DNA from: Lachnospiraceae bacterium
GTDB lineage: Bacteria; Bacillota; Clostridia; Lachnospirales; Lachnospiraceae
Direction of reading: 5' to 3'
Assembly (NCBI GenBank): GCA_014804675.1
Contig: JAAUZH010000009.1
Coordinates: 35,684 to 99,683, forward strand
Length of the DNA: 64,000 nt
This document shows, in pieces, positions 1-8,071 of the stretch (position 1 is its first letter; every line of letters begins with the position of its first letter). The translations under genes were made by a program, and so were the position numbers. The notes beneath the pieces are model-generated. The model made no database searches. It was given only the letters and a program-made list of their open reading frames with translations, and was not told the DNA's origin.

Positions 1-159
1 AAATTTTACCGTGGCAAGAACGTAAAAGATTCCGATATAGCCGGCAGCGGTCTGGGGCTGTATATCGCTTTGGCGCTTATGGCTAAAATGAACGGTGAAC
101 TTATATGTTCAAGCAAGGGTAAGGGGTTGACAGTGACTTTGATGATCCTGCTGTCATAG
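1..159 (+). CDS. Sensor histidine kinase, C-terminal fragment
   Basis: Frame 1 is open from the window edge to the TAG at 157-159 (52 residues). It reads KFYRGKN, then GSGLGLYIA, which is the G2 box of the HATPase_c domain that closes the ATP lid in two-component sensor kinases. The last segment (MNGELICSSKGKGLTVTLMI) is the usual final beta-strand pair of the ATPase domain, so this is the natural C-terminus. The N-terminal sensor part, H-box and N-box lie outside the window, so the signal and the partner regulator cannot be told. No obvious terminator follows, only an AT-rich stretch before the next promoter. Confidence 0.85.
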   Translation, partial: KFYRGKNVKDSDIAGSGLGLYIALALMAKMNGELICSSKGKGLTVTLMILLS

Positions 160-375
160 TTTATTGTATAATGTATCTCGGATAATTATGCCTTTGACAC
201 ACCTTGCGCCGCTTTAAAATTGTTCCGTTCGCTTAGCTTTTTCCACTGAAAAGGCGGAGTTTGGAAATATTCAACAGCTGAACTGTTACGGGAATGTCCA
301 GGCTTACTGCTGTCATCATTGACATTACAACCAAAACAAATTATAATATAGCAAACTTGAAAATGGAGAGAGGTT
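160..375. promoter_or_regulatory. Promoter and operator of the Rrf2 gene
   Basis: No gene is seen here. A near-consensus sigma-A promoter has TTGACA at 319-324, a 17-nt spacer and TATAAT at 342-347. The -35 box is embedded in a 19-bp 6-7-6 dyad (TGTCAT-CATTGAC-ATTACA, 311-329) that recurs at the promoters near 1173 and 2718. A second imperfect pair, AATGTC at 293-298 and GACATT at 321-326, flanks the region. An Rrf2 autoregulatory operator is the simplest reading (inference). Confidence 0.65.
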
Positions 376-825
376 ATGGCTATGCAGATATCCAGCAGAT
401 TTACAATAGCTATCCATATGTTTGCGTGCATCAATACTTTTGAAAAAGAAAGAAAGGTGACAAGCGATTTTCTGGCATCCAGTGTGGAGGTAAATCCTGT
501 TGTAATTCGGAGAATCTTAGTACAATTAAAGACAGCTGAACTTGTTCATGTGCAAAGGGGAACAGGCGGAGCCACCATTGCAAGGCCTCTTGAGGAGATT
601 ACGTTTCTGGATATTTATAAAGCCGTGGAATGCGTAGAAGATGGTGAATTATTTCATTTCCATGAAAATCCCAATATAGAATGTCCGGTAGGCAGGAATA
701 TTCATAATGTGCTTGATGAGAAGTTGGAACGTGTTCAGAAAGCGATGGAACGAGAAATGGAGTCTATTACACTTGCAGATATTGTAAGTGATATGGAGTT
801 GTATCTGAGCAAAGAGAAGCAATAA
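376..825 (+). CDS. Rrf2-family transcription regulator, YwnA-like
   Basis: A 149-residue winged-helix regulator. The N-terminus (MQISSRFTIAIHMF) and the recognition region (VNPVVIRRILVQLKTAELV, then RGTGGATIARP) are typical Rrf2 HTH and wing. It lacks the three clustered cysteines of Fe-S IscR/NsrR proteins: only one Cys (in IECPVGRN) lies in the effector region, plus one each near the start and in the middle. That fits the YwnA/HypR-like redox-sensing subgroup rather than a cluster binder (family knowledge). GGAGAGAGG precedes the ATG. B. subtilis pairs ywnA with ywnB, and a YwnB-like gene lies just downstream here. Its own promoter carries the dyad seen at two downstream promoters, so it probably controls itself and the island to about 8 kb. 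Confidence 0.85.
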   Translation: MAMQISSRFTIAIHMFACINTFEKERKVTSDFLASSVEVNPVVIRRILVQLKTAELVHVQRGTGGATIARPLEEITFLDIYKAVECVEDGELFHFHENPNIECPVGRNIHNVLDEKLERVQKAMEREMESITLADIVSDMELYLSKEKQ

Positions 826-914
826 TGGATTATACAGGAAAATAGAAGAAAGCAAGAAGATGATAAGGACTATGTCAAATGAAACTGACATAGTCTGTTT
901 ATTTGTGAAAAAGT

Positions 915-1143
915 AACAGTTCAGCCCGCCCGGGAGGGAAGTGCATTGGGAAGGCTGGGAGCCGGCAGAGCATATAGTAGTCTGTCAGGCACGCTTTCGC
1001 TCTGCAAAAACGCAACAGTACTAACGCACCCAAGTACGGTGCGTAAGTGCTGGCGATTTTGCCAAGACATGACCAGACTACTATATGCTCTGCCGGCTCC
1101 CAGCCTTCCCAATGCACTTCCCTCCCAGGCGGGCTGAACTGTT
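915..1143 (-). repeat. Large palindromic element, copy 1
   Basis: Two 70-nt arms (915-984 and about 1074-1143) are inverted repeats with one mismatch, closing an 88-nt interior. The interior, read on the - strand, has the same core as copies 3 and 4: a hairpin with stem ACGCACC/GGTGCGT (1024-1030 and 1038-1044), then TTTGCAGAGCGAAAGCGTGCC (positions 987-1007 on the complement). The arms share GAGCCGGCAGAGCATATAG with the other copies but have a longer outer part of their own. The two small reading frames inside are by-products of the palindrome. The element sits between the Rrf2 gene and the next promoter. Confidence 0.85.
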
Positions 1144-1164
1144 GCGTGGAACACAAAAAAGAGA

Positions 1165-1232
1165 TGTAACCATTGACATTACAATAGAACGGTGGTATAT
1201 TATTGGAAAATAATGTAACAATAAAGATTACA
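1165..1232 (+). promoter_or_regulatory. Promoter with two 6-7-6 operator dyads
   Basis: -35 TTGACA is at 1173-1178 and -10 TATATT at 1196-1201 with a 17-nt spacer. The dyad TGTAAC-N7-ATTACA covers the -35 box at 1165-1183. A second copy with identical half-sites lies at 1214-1232, just after the expected start site, 49 nt away. Palindromic element copy 1 ends only 22 nt upstream. Confidence 0.7.
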
Positions 1233-1260
1233 ATAAAAAATTATTTTGGAGGTAATTTTT

Positions 1261-1890
1261 ATGAAAGTCGCAGTAGTATGCGCAAACGGAAGAGTAGGAA
1301 CATTAGTAGTTAAGGAAGCAGTAGAAAGAGGGCTGGATGTTACAGCAGTCGTGAGAGAGGAAAATAGAACAGCTGCCGGACATGTAATTCAAAAGGATTT
1401 ATTTGATTTGACTACAGCTGACTTAGAGGGCTTTGATGTAGTGGTAGATGCTTTTGGAGCATGGGCGCCGGAGGAACTTCCGGGACACTGTAAGTCCTTA
1501 AAGCATCTGTGCGATATTCTTTCGGGCAAGAAGACCAGACTAGTAGTTGTTGGCGGTGCAGGAAGCCTTTATGTAAATCCGGAACATACCGTACAGGTGT
1601 GTGATGGTCCTGATTTTCCGGCAGAATATCTGCCTCTTGCACAGGCACAGGGGCAGGCCCTTGCAGAACTTCGACAAAGAAATGATGTACAGTGGACATT
1701 TATCAGCCCCGCAGGCGATTTCCAGGCAGAAGGAGAGAGAACGGGTGAATATATTCTTGCAGGAGAAGAACTCACTTTAAACAGCAGAGGCGAGAGCATC
1801 ATCAGCTATGCCGATTATGCAATTGCAATGGTGGATGAAATCACAAAAGGAAACCATATTCAGGAAAGAATCAGCGTAGTGAGAAAATAA
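1261..1890 (+). CDS. NAD(P)-binding oxidoreductase, YwnB/NmrA-like
   Basis: A 209-residue atypical short-chain dehydrogenase of the NAD(P)H-binding NmrA-like type. The N-terminal Rossmann strand is MKVAVVCANGRVGTLVVKEA, with the glycine pattern NGRVG in place of GxxGxxG. DVVVDAFGAW and RLVVVGGAGSLYV are the usual second and third nucleotide-site strands, and WTFISPAGDF matches the family active-site loop region. The ATG at 1261 is preceded by GGAGG (1248-1252); an in-frame TTG at 1246 overlaps that site and is unlikely. B. subtilis ywnB lies next to ywnA, the same pairing as here. The substrate is unknown, and a role in thiol or electrophile stress is inference from context. A hairpin (1911-1940) separates it from the next gene, which lacks an obvious promoter of its own. 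Confidence 0.85.
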   Translation: MKVAVVCANGRVGTLVVKEAVERGLDVTAVVREENRTAAGHVIQKDLFDLTTADLEGFDVVVDAFGAWAPEELPGHCKSLKHLCDILSGKKTRLVVVGGAGSLYVNPEHTVQVCDGPDFPAEYLPLAQAQGQALAELRQRNDVQWTFISPAGDFQAEGERTGEYILAGEELTLNSRGESIISYADYAIAMVDEITKGNHIQERISVVRK

Positions 1891-1910
1891 TCATTTGCAG
1901 ATGTGCATGA

Positions 1911-1940
1911 CTGTCAGGCTGTATACAGGCAGCCTGACAG
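1911..1940 (+). terminator. Intercistronic hairpin without U-tract
   Basis: CTGTCAGGCTG (1911-1921) pairs perfectly with CAGCCTGACAG (1930-1940) over an 8-nt loop. No T-run follows (taaaatataag), so it may be a weak attenuator or an mRNA-stabilising stem between the YwnB-like and PNPOx-like genes. Confidence 0.5.
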
Positions 1941-1969
1941 TAAAATATAAGAAAGAAGGAGAATGTATT

Positions 1970-2371
1970 ATGCAGAGAGTAGTAAAATTTTTACAGGAGA
2001 ACCCGGTACAGTATCTGGCAACAGTAGGGCGTGATGGAAAGGCAAAGTGCCGCCCGTTTATGTTCAGCTTTGAAAAAAACGGTAAGCTTTGGTTCAATAC
2101 CAGCAATCAAAAGGACGTATATAAGGATATGCAGGAGAATCCGAATATTGAAATTTGTATCGCTTCTCCAGAATATCAGTGGATTCGTATCAGTGGAAAG
2201 ACGGTATTTGAAAACAATTTGGAAATCAAGGCGGCTGCTTTAGAAAATCCAATTGTTAAGGAGAATTACCAAACACCGGAGAATCCCGTGTTTGAGGTGT
2301 TTTATCTGGAAGATGCACATGCGGTGCTTGCAGATTTTTCCGGCAATCCGCCTCAGGAAATCGATTTATAA
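1970..2371 (+). CDS. Pyridoxamine 5'-phosphate oxidase-like flavin-binding protein
   Basis: A 133-residue single-domain split-barrel protein. FLQENPVQYLATVGRDGKAK is the standard first strand pair, CRPFMFSFEKNGKLWFNTSNQKDVYKDM the FMN-site strands, and NIEICIASPEYQWIRISGKTVF the third. Such small PNPOx-like proteins bind FMN or F420, and most are reductases of unknown substrate rather than vitamin B6 enzymes (family knowledge). The ATG at 1970 follows GAAGGAG; the frame opens upstream at 1895, but those residues do not match the fold. It is probably cotranscribed with the NAD(P)-binding gene, since only a hairpin without U-tract lies between, giving a possible NAD(P)H-to-flavin couple. Confidence 0.85.
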   Translation: MQRVVKFLQENPVQYLATVGRDGKAKCRPFMFSFEKNGKLWFNTSNQKDVYKDMQENPNIEICIASPEYQWIRISGKTVFENNLEIKAAALENPIVKENYQTPENPVFEVFYLEDAHAVLADFSGNPPQEIDL

Positions 2372-2709
2372 ATTATACATGATTTGATATCCTTTTTGGA
2401 CAGGAGGTAATTCCTGACCAACAGCAAGGTCTGCCAGCTGATGCAAGTGGTATCAAAGTTTTGGTATTTGCAAAAGCCCTGGATGGAACTCATCTCAGGG
2501 CTTTTTATATACAGCATGCGGATGAAAAGATTATCGCACTGAAAGAGCATTTATTGCTTTATGAGAAGCAGGATGGATGCACATGTGGTCATTATAGGCG
2601 CAGGGAAGCTGGAGCTTATGTAGCAATGTATAGACTTTTTCGATGATATGTTTGAAAGAAGAATTGGATATTTTTATGACAGTGAAATGTTCCATTTTTA
2701 AGGTCTGAT
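2372..2709. other. Intergenic, gene-free, with a terminator
   Basis: No convincing gene. A rho-independent terminator lies at 2472-2506 (AAAAGCCCTG...CAGGGCTTTTT). A frame open from about 2387 to 2646 runs straight through the terminator hairpin, has no good start site and matches no family I know; it may be a gene remnant. Confidence 0.6.
2472..2506 (+). terminator. Rho-independent terminator
   Basis: AAAAGCCCTG and CAGGGCTTTTT form a stem followed by a T-run, ending the YwnB-like/PNPOx-like unit before the sirtuin promoter. Confidence 0.75.
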
Positions 2710-2774
2710 TATAACTATTGACATTATAGCAAAAAGTGGTATATTGGAATCGGAATGTAACATTGCCCGTTACA
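2710..2774 (+). promoter_or_regulatory. Sirtuin operon promoter with two 6-7-6 operator dyads
   Basis: -35 TTGACA is at 2718-2723 and -10 TATATT at 2740-2745 with a 16-nt spacer. The dyad TATAAC-TATTGAC-ATTATA (2710-2728) covers the -35 box in the same register as the promoter at 1173. A near-perfect second dyad, TGTAAC-ATTGCCC-GTTACA, lies at 2756-2774 over the expected start site. Confidence 0.7.
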
Positions 2775-2877
2775 ATAAGGAAGAGACAGCTATAATGGAA
2801 ACATTGCCGGTATTGGGGAACTGGCATGCCAGTCTGTTTTTTTGCAATGGCAGGGATAGATTAGGAGGAAACAGCGC

Positions 2878-3864
2878 ATGTTTCAAAAAATAAAATTTGG
2901 AGGGAAACAGAAAATGACATTTCAAAGTTTTTTAAGCGGTGTTCCAGCCAGGGACTATATTTTTCAAAGTGCACCCTATGAAGAGCAGATGAAAGAAGCG
3001 GCAAAAGCAATTGAGGAAGCAGAATATGTTCTGATTGGAGCCGGAGCAGGATTGTCAGCAGCGGCTGGACTGACCTATGGAGGAAAGCGCTTTACCGATA
3101 ATTTTCCGGAATTTATCCAAAAATACGGAATGACTGATATGTATAGTGCGGGCTTTTATCCCTTTCCAAGTGAAGAAGCCAGATGGGGATACTGGTCCAA
3201 GCATGTTTATGTGAACCGCATTGCTCCAAAGGCACTGCCATTGTATCAAAAGTTAAAGGAATTGGTGAACGGGAAAAAATATTTTGTCCTGACTACGAAT
3301 GCAGATCACCAGTTCTATAAAGCAGATTTTGGGGATGATAAAATATTTGCTACACAGGGTGATTATGGGCTGATTCAATGTATGAGTGGATGTCATGCAA
3401 AGACTTATGATGATATTGAGATGATGAATCAAATGCATCAGGCAAGAAAGGACTGCCAGATTCCTTCTTATATGGTTCCGAAATGTCCTGTCTGTGGAGG
3501 GCCTATGAATATGAATCTCAGGTGTGACCAGCATTTTGTGGAGGATGATGCATGGCATGAAGCAGAAAGTCGTTTTGGAGCATTTCTGGATGAATGTCAG
3601 GATAAAAAAACAGTATTGCTGGAGCTTGGTGTGGGATTTAATACGCCTACAATTATTCGGTTCCCATTTGAGAAACTGACAAGGGAAAAAGAAAATATGA
3701 CACTGATCCGCTTGAATTTAGATGAGGCAATCGTACCGGAAAGCCTTGGGAAAAGAGCAATCGGAATCAATGCAGATATGGAGCGGAGTGTGTCAGATAT
3801 TGGGAATGCGATATTAGTAAAGGAAAAAGTCAAACCAGACCATTCAGTTAATGATGGAATGTAG
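2878..3864 (+). CDS. Class M sirtuin (SirTM), predicted protein ADP-ribosyltransferase
   Basis: A 328-residue Sir2-fold protein. GAGAGLSAAAGLTYGGKRF is the NAD-binding loop, and two Cys pairs (QCMSGC, KCPVCGG) form the zinc site. The usual catalytic His of deacetylases is replaced: the protein has TTNADH (Asn141) and TQGDYG (Gln160). This Asn/Gln pair 19 residues apart is the mark of SirTM enzymes, which transfer ADP-ribose to proteins instead of deacetylating them (family knowledge, SirTM-macrodomain operons of staphylococci and streptococci). The macrodomain hydrolase that would reverse the mark lies two genes downstream. The classic target GcvH-L and the lipoate ligase LplA2 are not in this operon, so the target is unknown. 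Starts at 2878 (TAGGAGGAAACAGCGC) and 2914 (GGAGGG) both have ribosome sites; I prefer 2878. Confidence 0.9.
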   Translation: MFQKIKFGGKQKMTFQSFLSGVPARDYIFQSAPYEEQMKEAAKAIEEAEYVLIGAGAGLSAAAGLTYGGKRFTDNFPEFIQKYGMTDMYSAGFYPFPSEEARWGYWSKHVYVNRIAPKALPLYQKLKELVNGKKYFVLTTNADHQFYKADFGDDKIFATQGDYGLIQCMSGCHAKTYDDIEMMNQMHQARKDCQIPSYMVPKCPVCGGPMNMNLRCDQHFVEDDAWHEAESRFGAFLDECQDKKTVLLELGVGFNTPTIIRFPFEKLTREKENMTLIRLNLDEAIVPESLGKRAIGINADMERSVSDIGNAILVKEKVKPDHSVNDGM

Positions 3865-3877
3865 ATGGAGGATATTG

Positions 3878-5722
3878 ATGAGGAAGAAGCAAAGCATGAG
3901 GTTAAACAGAATATGGATATCCCTGTTGTTATCCGGCGTTGTATTTTTAGCAGGATGCGGCAGAAATGGAGGCAGTGAGGTTGATCATGAAATAGAAAAT
4001 CCGGAAAGCAGCGAGGGAGAAATGGAGAACTTATTGGATAAAATAAATATGTCTCAGTGGCAATATGACCAGAATACAGATGTATATTGGCAGGCAGGTA
4101 TTGTATATTGTGAGAATCCTGCAGATGCAGCATATGAAAATCTTGGTATTTATGTGCCGGGAGCATATATGAGTGGTACAGAAAATGGAAATGGAACCTA
4201 TACGTGTGAAGTGAACGCTTCCGGAAAAATAGGGGAGTATACGGCGGAAACAGCGCCAATCGTTATTCCGGTAGATACCCCTGGCTATTCCGCAATGGCT
4301 GCTCCCACGGGATATGCCAGCAGCACATCTGTATATACGGATGCCGGATTTATTTATGTTTATGCCGGCTGCCGTGGAAGGGATGCAGGAGCCCCGGCAG
4401 GTGTGACGGATTTGAAAGCGGCGATTCGGTACATCCGATATAACGAAGGAATCATTCCAGGCAGCACAGAGCGTATTTTCTCCTTTGGTATGAGTGGCGG
4501 CGGTGCACAGAGTGCATTGCTTGGTGCAACAGGGGACAGCAGTCTCTATACCCCGTATCTTAAAGCAATTGGAGCCGTCAGTGGTGTCAGCGATGCAGTG
4601 GCCGGTTCTATGTGCTGGTGTCCCATTACCAGTCTGGATTATGCAAGTGAGGCCTATGAATGGAACCTTGGAGTCACCAGAAACGATTTGACAGATGAGA
4701 TGCAGGCGCTTTCTAATGGAATGGCAGAGCAGTTTGCATTGTATATCAATGAGCTGGGGCTTACCGATGAAAACGGAAATGTTTTGACTTTAATTGCTTC
4801 CGATGAGGGGATTTATCAGGCGGGCAGCTATTATGACTATTTAAAGACGGTGATTGAAACCTCTCTGAATCATTTCCTGCAGGATACTGCCTTCCCATAT
4901 ACGGCTGCAAGAAATGAGAAAGGTGGCTTTGGCCGTGGAGACAATGAAAGATTTGAGCTTCCTGATGATATGGATGTGGATAGAAAGCAAAAAGGATTTG
5001 GGAACAAAGGAGACTTAGATGGTGAAATAGGTGGAGAATTTCCCGGCCCGGGCGGACCGGCAGGAGAAGATGATTTTTATGCACGGGATGGAATTGAACG
5101 AAATGAGACGGCAGGCGGAGTCGGATTATCAGGAACTTATGACACCGTACAGGATTATATAGATGCGTTAAATGCAGAGACCACATGGGTAGTGTATGAC
5201 AGTTCCACCAATTCGGCTGCCATTACAAGCATTGCAGATTTTGTCAGAGCGTTTAAAATAGCATCTAAGGGCCTGGGCGCTTTTGATGCCTTGGATGAGT
5301 CTCAGGGAGAGAATGTTCTATTTGGCGATGGAGATGGTGAAGGGGACCACTTTGATCCGGTAATGGCACAATTGCTGGCTGGTTCTGACTATGGAGCAGA
5401 ATTTGCTGGTGATTTAGAGCGGAAGGATGCCCTTGGAATCTCTGTGGCAGAGCGTGTCAATATGTATAACCCGTTGTACTATTTAAATAATTTTTATGAA
5501 GGCTATCAAACTGCAAACGTTGCATCTTATTGGAGGATTCGCACAGGAAGCAATCAAAGTGATACGGCACTGACTACAGAAGTGAATCTGGCGCTTGCTT
5601 TGGAAAATTATGGTGCAGATGTGGATTTTGAAACGGTATGGGGGCAGGCTCATGTGGAAGCAGAGCGTATTGGGAACAGTACGGATAATTTTATCACATG
5701 GGTAAAGGAATGCTGCCAATAA
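3878..5722 (+). CDS. Tannase-family alpha/beta-hydrolase lipoprotein
   Basis: A 614-residue exported esterase. The N-terminus has basic residues, a hydrophobic segment and the lipobox LAGC, so it should be lipid-anchored outside the cell. The hydrolase core shows YAGCRGRDAG (oxyanion region), FGMSGGGAQS (nucleophile elbow, Ser206), CWCPITSLDYASEAYEW, and near the end NQSDTALTTEVNLALALE (Asp562) and VWGQAHVEAER (His592): a complete Ser-Asp-His triad in tannase order. Length and export suit the secreted subtype A of bacterial tannases, which cleave galloyl esters (inference; a related feruloyl or other esterase is possible). A Gly/Asp-rich insertion lies around residues 345-430. The ATG at 3878 has GGAGG 7 nt upstream; the gene follows the sirtuin stop by 13 nt and precedes the macrodomain gene by 15 nt, so it is firmly inside that operon. 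Confidence 0.8.
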   Translation: MRKKQSMRLNRIWISLLLSGVVFLAGCGRNGGSEVDHEIENPESSEGEMENLLDKINMSQWQYDQNTDVYWQAGIVYCENPADAAYENLGIYVPGAYMSGTENGNGTYTCEVNASGKIGEYTAETAPIVIPVDTPGYSAMAAPTGYASSTSVYTDAGFIYVYAGCRGRDAGAPAGVTDLKAAIRYIRYNEGIIPGSTERIFSFGMSGGGAQSALLGATGDSSLYTPYLKAIGAVSGVSDAVAGSMCWCPITSLDYASEAYEWNLGVTRNDLTDEMQALSNGMAEQFALYINELGLTDENGNVLTLIASDEGIYQAGSYYDYLKTVIETSLNHFLQDTAFPYTAARNEKGGFGRGDNERFELPDDMDVDRKQKGFGNKGDLDGEIGGEFPGPGGPAGEDDFYARDGIERNETAGGVGLSGTYDTVQDYIDALNAETTWVVYDSSTNSAAITSIADFVRAFKIASKGLGAFDALDESQGENVLFGDGDGEGDHFDPVMAQLLAGSDYGAEFAGDLERKDALGISVAERVNMYNPLYYLNNFYEGYQTANVASYWRIRTGSNQSDTALTTEVNLALALENYGADVDFETVWGQAHVEAERIGNSTDNFITWVKECCQ

Positions 5723-5737
5723 ACAAGGAGAGATGGG

Positions 5738-6571
5738 ATGAAAAATTTTGCAACACAGGAAGACCGATTGGATTATCTGCTTCAGGAGTTTAAGGAGGAC
5801 TCCGGACAATATAAAGATTTGGAAGTGGAAGATGACTATGAAAGCAAGCGAATGGCATTGCGTTCTTTAATGAATATCCGTATGCCGAGGAAGATGGCAG
5901 AGAATATTATAAAAGTGCAGGATGAATTTTTGACGTTGGAGGCAGAAGAAAAAGGAATTGTGCAAATGTCTCAAATCAAGACGGTCAAAGAGCAATATGG
6001 CAGTCAGCATCCTTATGGGGATAAGCTTTCTATCTGGCAGGGAGATATTACAAGGCTTGCTGTAGGAGCTATTGTAAATGCGGCAAATTCACAAATGCTT
6101 GGCTGTTTTGTACCATGTCACCGATGTATTGACAACGCAATCCACAGCGCAGCAGGGATCGGGCTTCGGGCAGAATGCAGCCATAGGATGAATCAGAAAC
6201 GAATTGAATACGGTCCCAGGTATGAGGAACCGACCGGTCAGGCCATGCTGACAAAGGCTTATAATCTTCCGGCTCAGTATGTGATTCATACGGTAGGACC
6301 CATTGTAGGATATGATTTGGCAGAGAAGCACAGGCAGGATTTGAGGAATTGCTATGAGAGTGTATTGAAATGCTGTATAGATCACAAGATTCGTTCTGTG
6401 GCATTCTGCTGCATTTCCACAGGGGAATTTCATTTCCCCAATGATGAGGCAGCCAAGATTGCGGTAGAAACAGTTACCGCTATATTGGAGAATCATGAAG
6501 GGAAATTCGATAGAATCATATTTAATGTCTTTAAAGATATGGATAAGGAATATTATGAAAAATTGTTGTAA
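5738..6571 (+). CDS. Zinc-dependent macrodomain ADP-ribosyl hydrolase
   Basis: A 277-residue protein: an N-terminal helical extension (about residues 1-85) followed by a macrodomain. The ADP-ribose loop is IVNAANSQMLG, followed by CFVPCHRCIDNAIHSAAG with Cys123, His128 and Cys130 in the zinc-ligand pattern of the Zn-Macro class. PTGQAMLTKAYNLPAQYVIHTVGP and CCISTGEFHFPNDEAAKIAV are the later phosphate-binding strands. Zn-Macro enzymes are the partners of class M sirtuins and remove the ADP-ribose those enzymes add (family knowledge). AAGGAG precedes the ATG. The operon with the sirtuin and the tannase-like gene gives a writer and eraser around an extracellular esterase. Confidence 0.9.
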   Translation: MKNFATQEDRLDYLLQEFKEDSGQYKDLEVEDDYESKRMALRSLMNIRMPRKMAENIIKVQDEFLTLEAEEKGIVQMSQIKTVKEQYGSQHPYGDKLSIWQGDITRLAVGAIVNAANSQMLGCFVPCHRCIDNAIHSAAGIGLRAECSHRMNQKRIEYGPRYEEPTGQAMLTKAYNLPAQYVIHTVGPIVGYDLAEKHRQDLRNCYESVLKCCIDHKIRSVAFCCISTGEFHFPNDEAAKIAVETVTAILENHEGKFDRIIFNVFKDMDKEYYEKLL

Positions 6572-6659
6572 TGAAGCGAAGAGGGCTGGATGGGAAAAGG
6601 CGGATATGCCAGCCTGTTTTGAATGGAATAAGGAAAAATAAACAGTTAAGAGAGGAAAA

Positions 6660-8021
6660 ATGGAAATGGAAAAAACAAAACAAAATTCGCTTGTGGAAGG
6701 ACCGGTATTTACTTCCCTGATTCGGTTTGCCGTGCCGGTGCTGGGAGCCTTGATACTGCAGGCGGCTTATGGAGCAGTGGACTTATTGGTAGTGGGGCGG
6801 TTTGGAGATGCTTCCAGTATTTCGGCAGTAGGAACGGGTAGTACATTTATGCAGATGATTACATATGTAATCATCAGTCTTGCTATGGGGGCAACGGTCA
6901 CCATTGGACAGCATATTGGTGAAGAGAAACCTGAGGAAGCAGGAAATGCAGTGGGAACATCAGTGGTGGTGTTTGCGGTGCTTGGAGTTGTGATGACAAT
7001 CCTGCTGGAAGTGTTTGCAGGTAATATTGTGTCAATTCTGCAGGTGCCGGAAGCATCTGTTGCAAAAACGATTTCCTATATCCGGATCTGTTCCGGCGGC
7101 ATTATGGTTATCATTGCCTATAACGTAATCAGCAGTATTTTAAGAGGCGTGGGAAATGCAAACCTGCCTCTGGTTTTTGTGGGGATTGCCTGTCTGGTAA
7201 ACATTGTTGGAGATTTGATTCTGGTAGGCATATTCCGGATGGATGTAGCCGGTGCGGCCATTGCTACAGTAGCAGCGCAGTTTGTATCCGTGCTTGCCTC
7301 GCTTCTGGTACTGCGCAAGCAGCGCCTTCCGGTTTCTTTTTCCATGAAACAGTGTAAGGTATATGGCAAGGAGCTTAAGATGATTCTGAATGTAGGGGTT
7401 CCGATTGCTTTACAGGAGGCTATGGTGCAGATTTCCTTTTTAGTAATCAATTCCATTGTTAATTATATGGGCTTGATGCCGTCTGCAGGATACGGTGTGG
7501 CACAGAAAATAGTTTCCTTTATCCTGCTTGTTCCATCCTCTGTTATGCAGAGCGTTTCTGCATTTGTGGCACAGAATATTGGTGCAGGAGAAAAAACCAG
7601 AGCAAAGCAGGGATTTTATGTTGCCATGATTACAGGGTGCAGTGTAGGCGTCATTATTTTTCTGATAGGATTTTTTGGAGGAGCACAAGTATCTTCATTA
7701 TTTACAAATGATGCAGAAGTAATTGCGCAGAGTGCAGATTATCTGAGAGGATTTTCGGCAGAATGTATTCTTACCTGTATTCTGTTTTCCAGCATTGGTT
7801 ATTTTAACGGATGTGGAAAAAGCATTCCGGTCATGGTACAGGGAATTACCTCGGCATTTTGTATTCGTATCCCGGTTTCCGTTTTTGTGTCAAGGCTTCC
7901 TGGGGCATCCCTGGTGCTGGTAGGGCTTGCAACGCCGATTACTACAGTATATGGAATCATATTCTTTATGATTTGTTTTGCATGGGTTGGGCATAAGGAG
8001 AAAGCGAAAAAACAAGAATAA
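6660..8021 (+). CDS. MATE-family multidrug/sodium antiporter
   Basis: A 453-residue membrane protein with about twelve hydrophobic segments and the two-fold repeat of MATE exporters. The N-terminal sequence PVFTSLIRFAVPVLGALILQ and AVDLLVVGRFGDASSISAVG are family hallmarks (first helix, then the VGRFG loop). The second half repeats the pattern at VPIALQEAMVQISFLVINSIV. It should expel cationic or phenolic compounds using Na+ or H+ gradients (family knowledge). GAGAGG precedes the ATG. An 88-nt gap with a weak hairpin (6583-6620) separates it from the macrodomain gene, so it may be read through from the sirtuin operon; an exporter next to a tannase-like esterase would fit handling of phenolics (inference). 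Confidence 0.9.
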   Translation: MEMEKTKQNSLVEGPVFTSLIRFAVPVLGALILQAAYGAVDLLVVGRFGDASSISAVGTGSTFMQMITYVIISLAMGATVTIGQHIGEEKPEEAGNAVGTSVVVFAVLGVVMTILLEVFAGNIVSILQVPEASVAKTISYIRICSGGIMVIIAYNVISSILRGVGNANLPLVFVGIACLVNIVGDLILVGIFRMDVAGAAIATVAAQFVSVLASLLVLRKQRLPVSFSMKQCKVYGKELKMILNVGVPIALQEAMVQISFLVINSIVNYMGLMPSAGYGVAQKIVSFILLVPSSVMQSVSAFVAQNIGAGEKTRAKQGFYVAMITGCSVGVIIFLIGFFGGAQVSSLFTNDAEVIAQSADYLRGFSAECILTCILFSSIGYFNGCGKSIPVMVQGITSAFCIRIPVSVFVSRLPGASLVLVGLATPITTVYGIIFFMICFAWVGHKEKAKKQE

Positions 8022-8071
8022 GGAATTTTCTATTATGAGGCATTTGAAAAAAAGAATTGGAGGTACGTACA

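Noticed and set aside
899..1156. Several overlapping small ORFs on both strands in the palindromic element
   Set aside because: They exist only because the arms are inverted copies; the frames mirror each other, have no ribosome sites and are not kept in the other element copies.
2461..2646. A 61-codon frame after the PNPOx-like gene
   Set aside because: It starts at a TTG without ribosome site and passes straight through a clear terminator hairpin.
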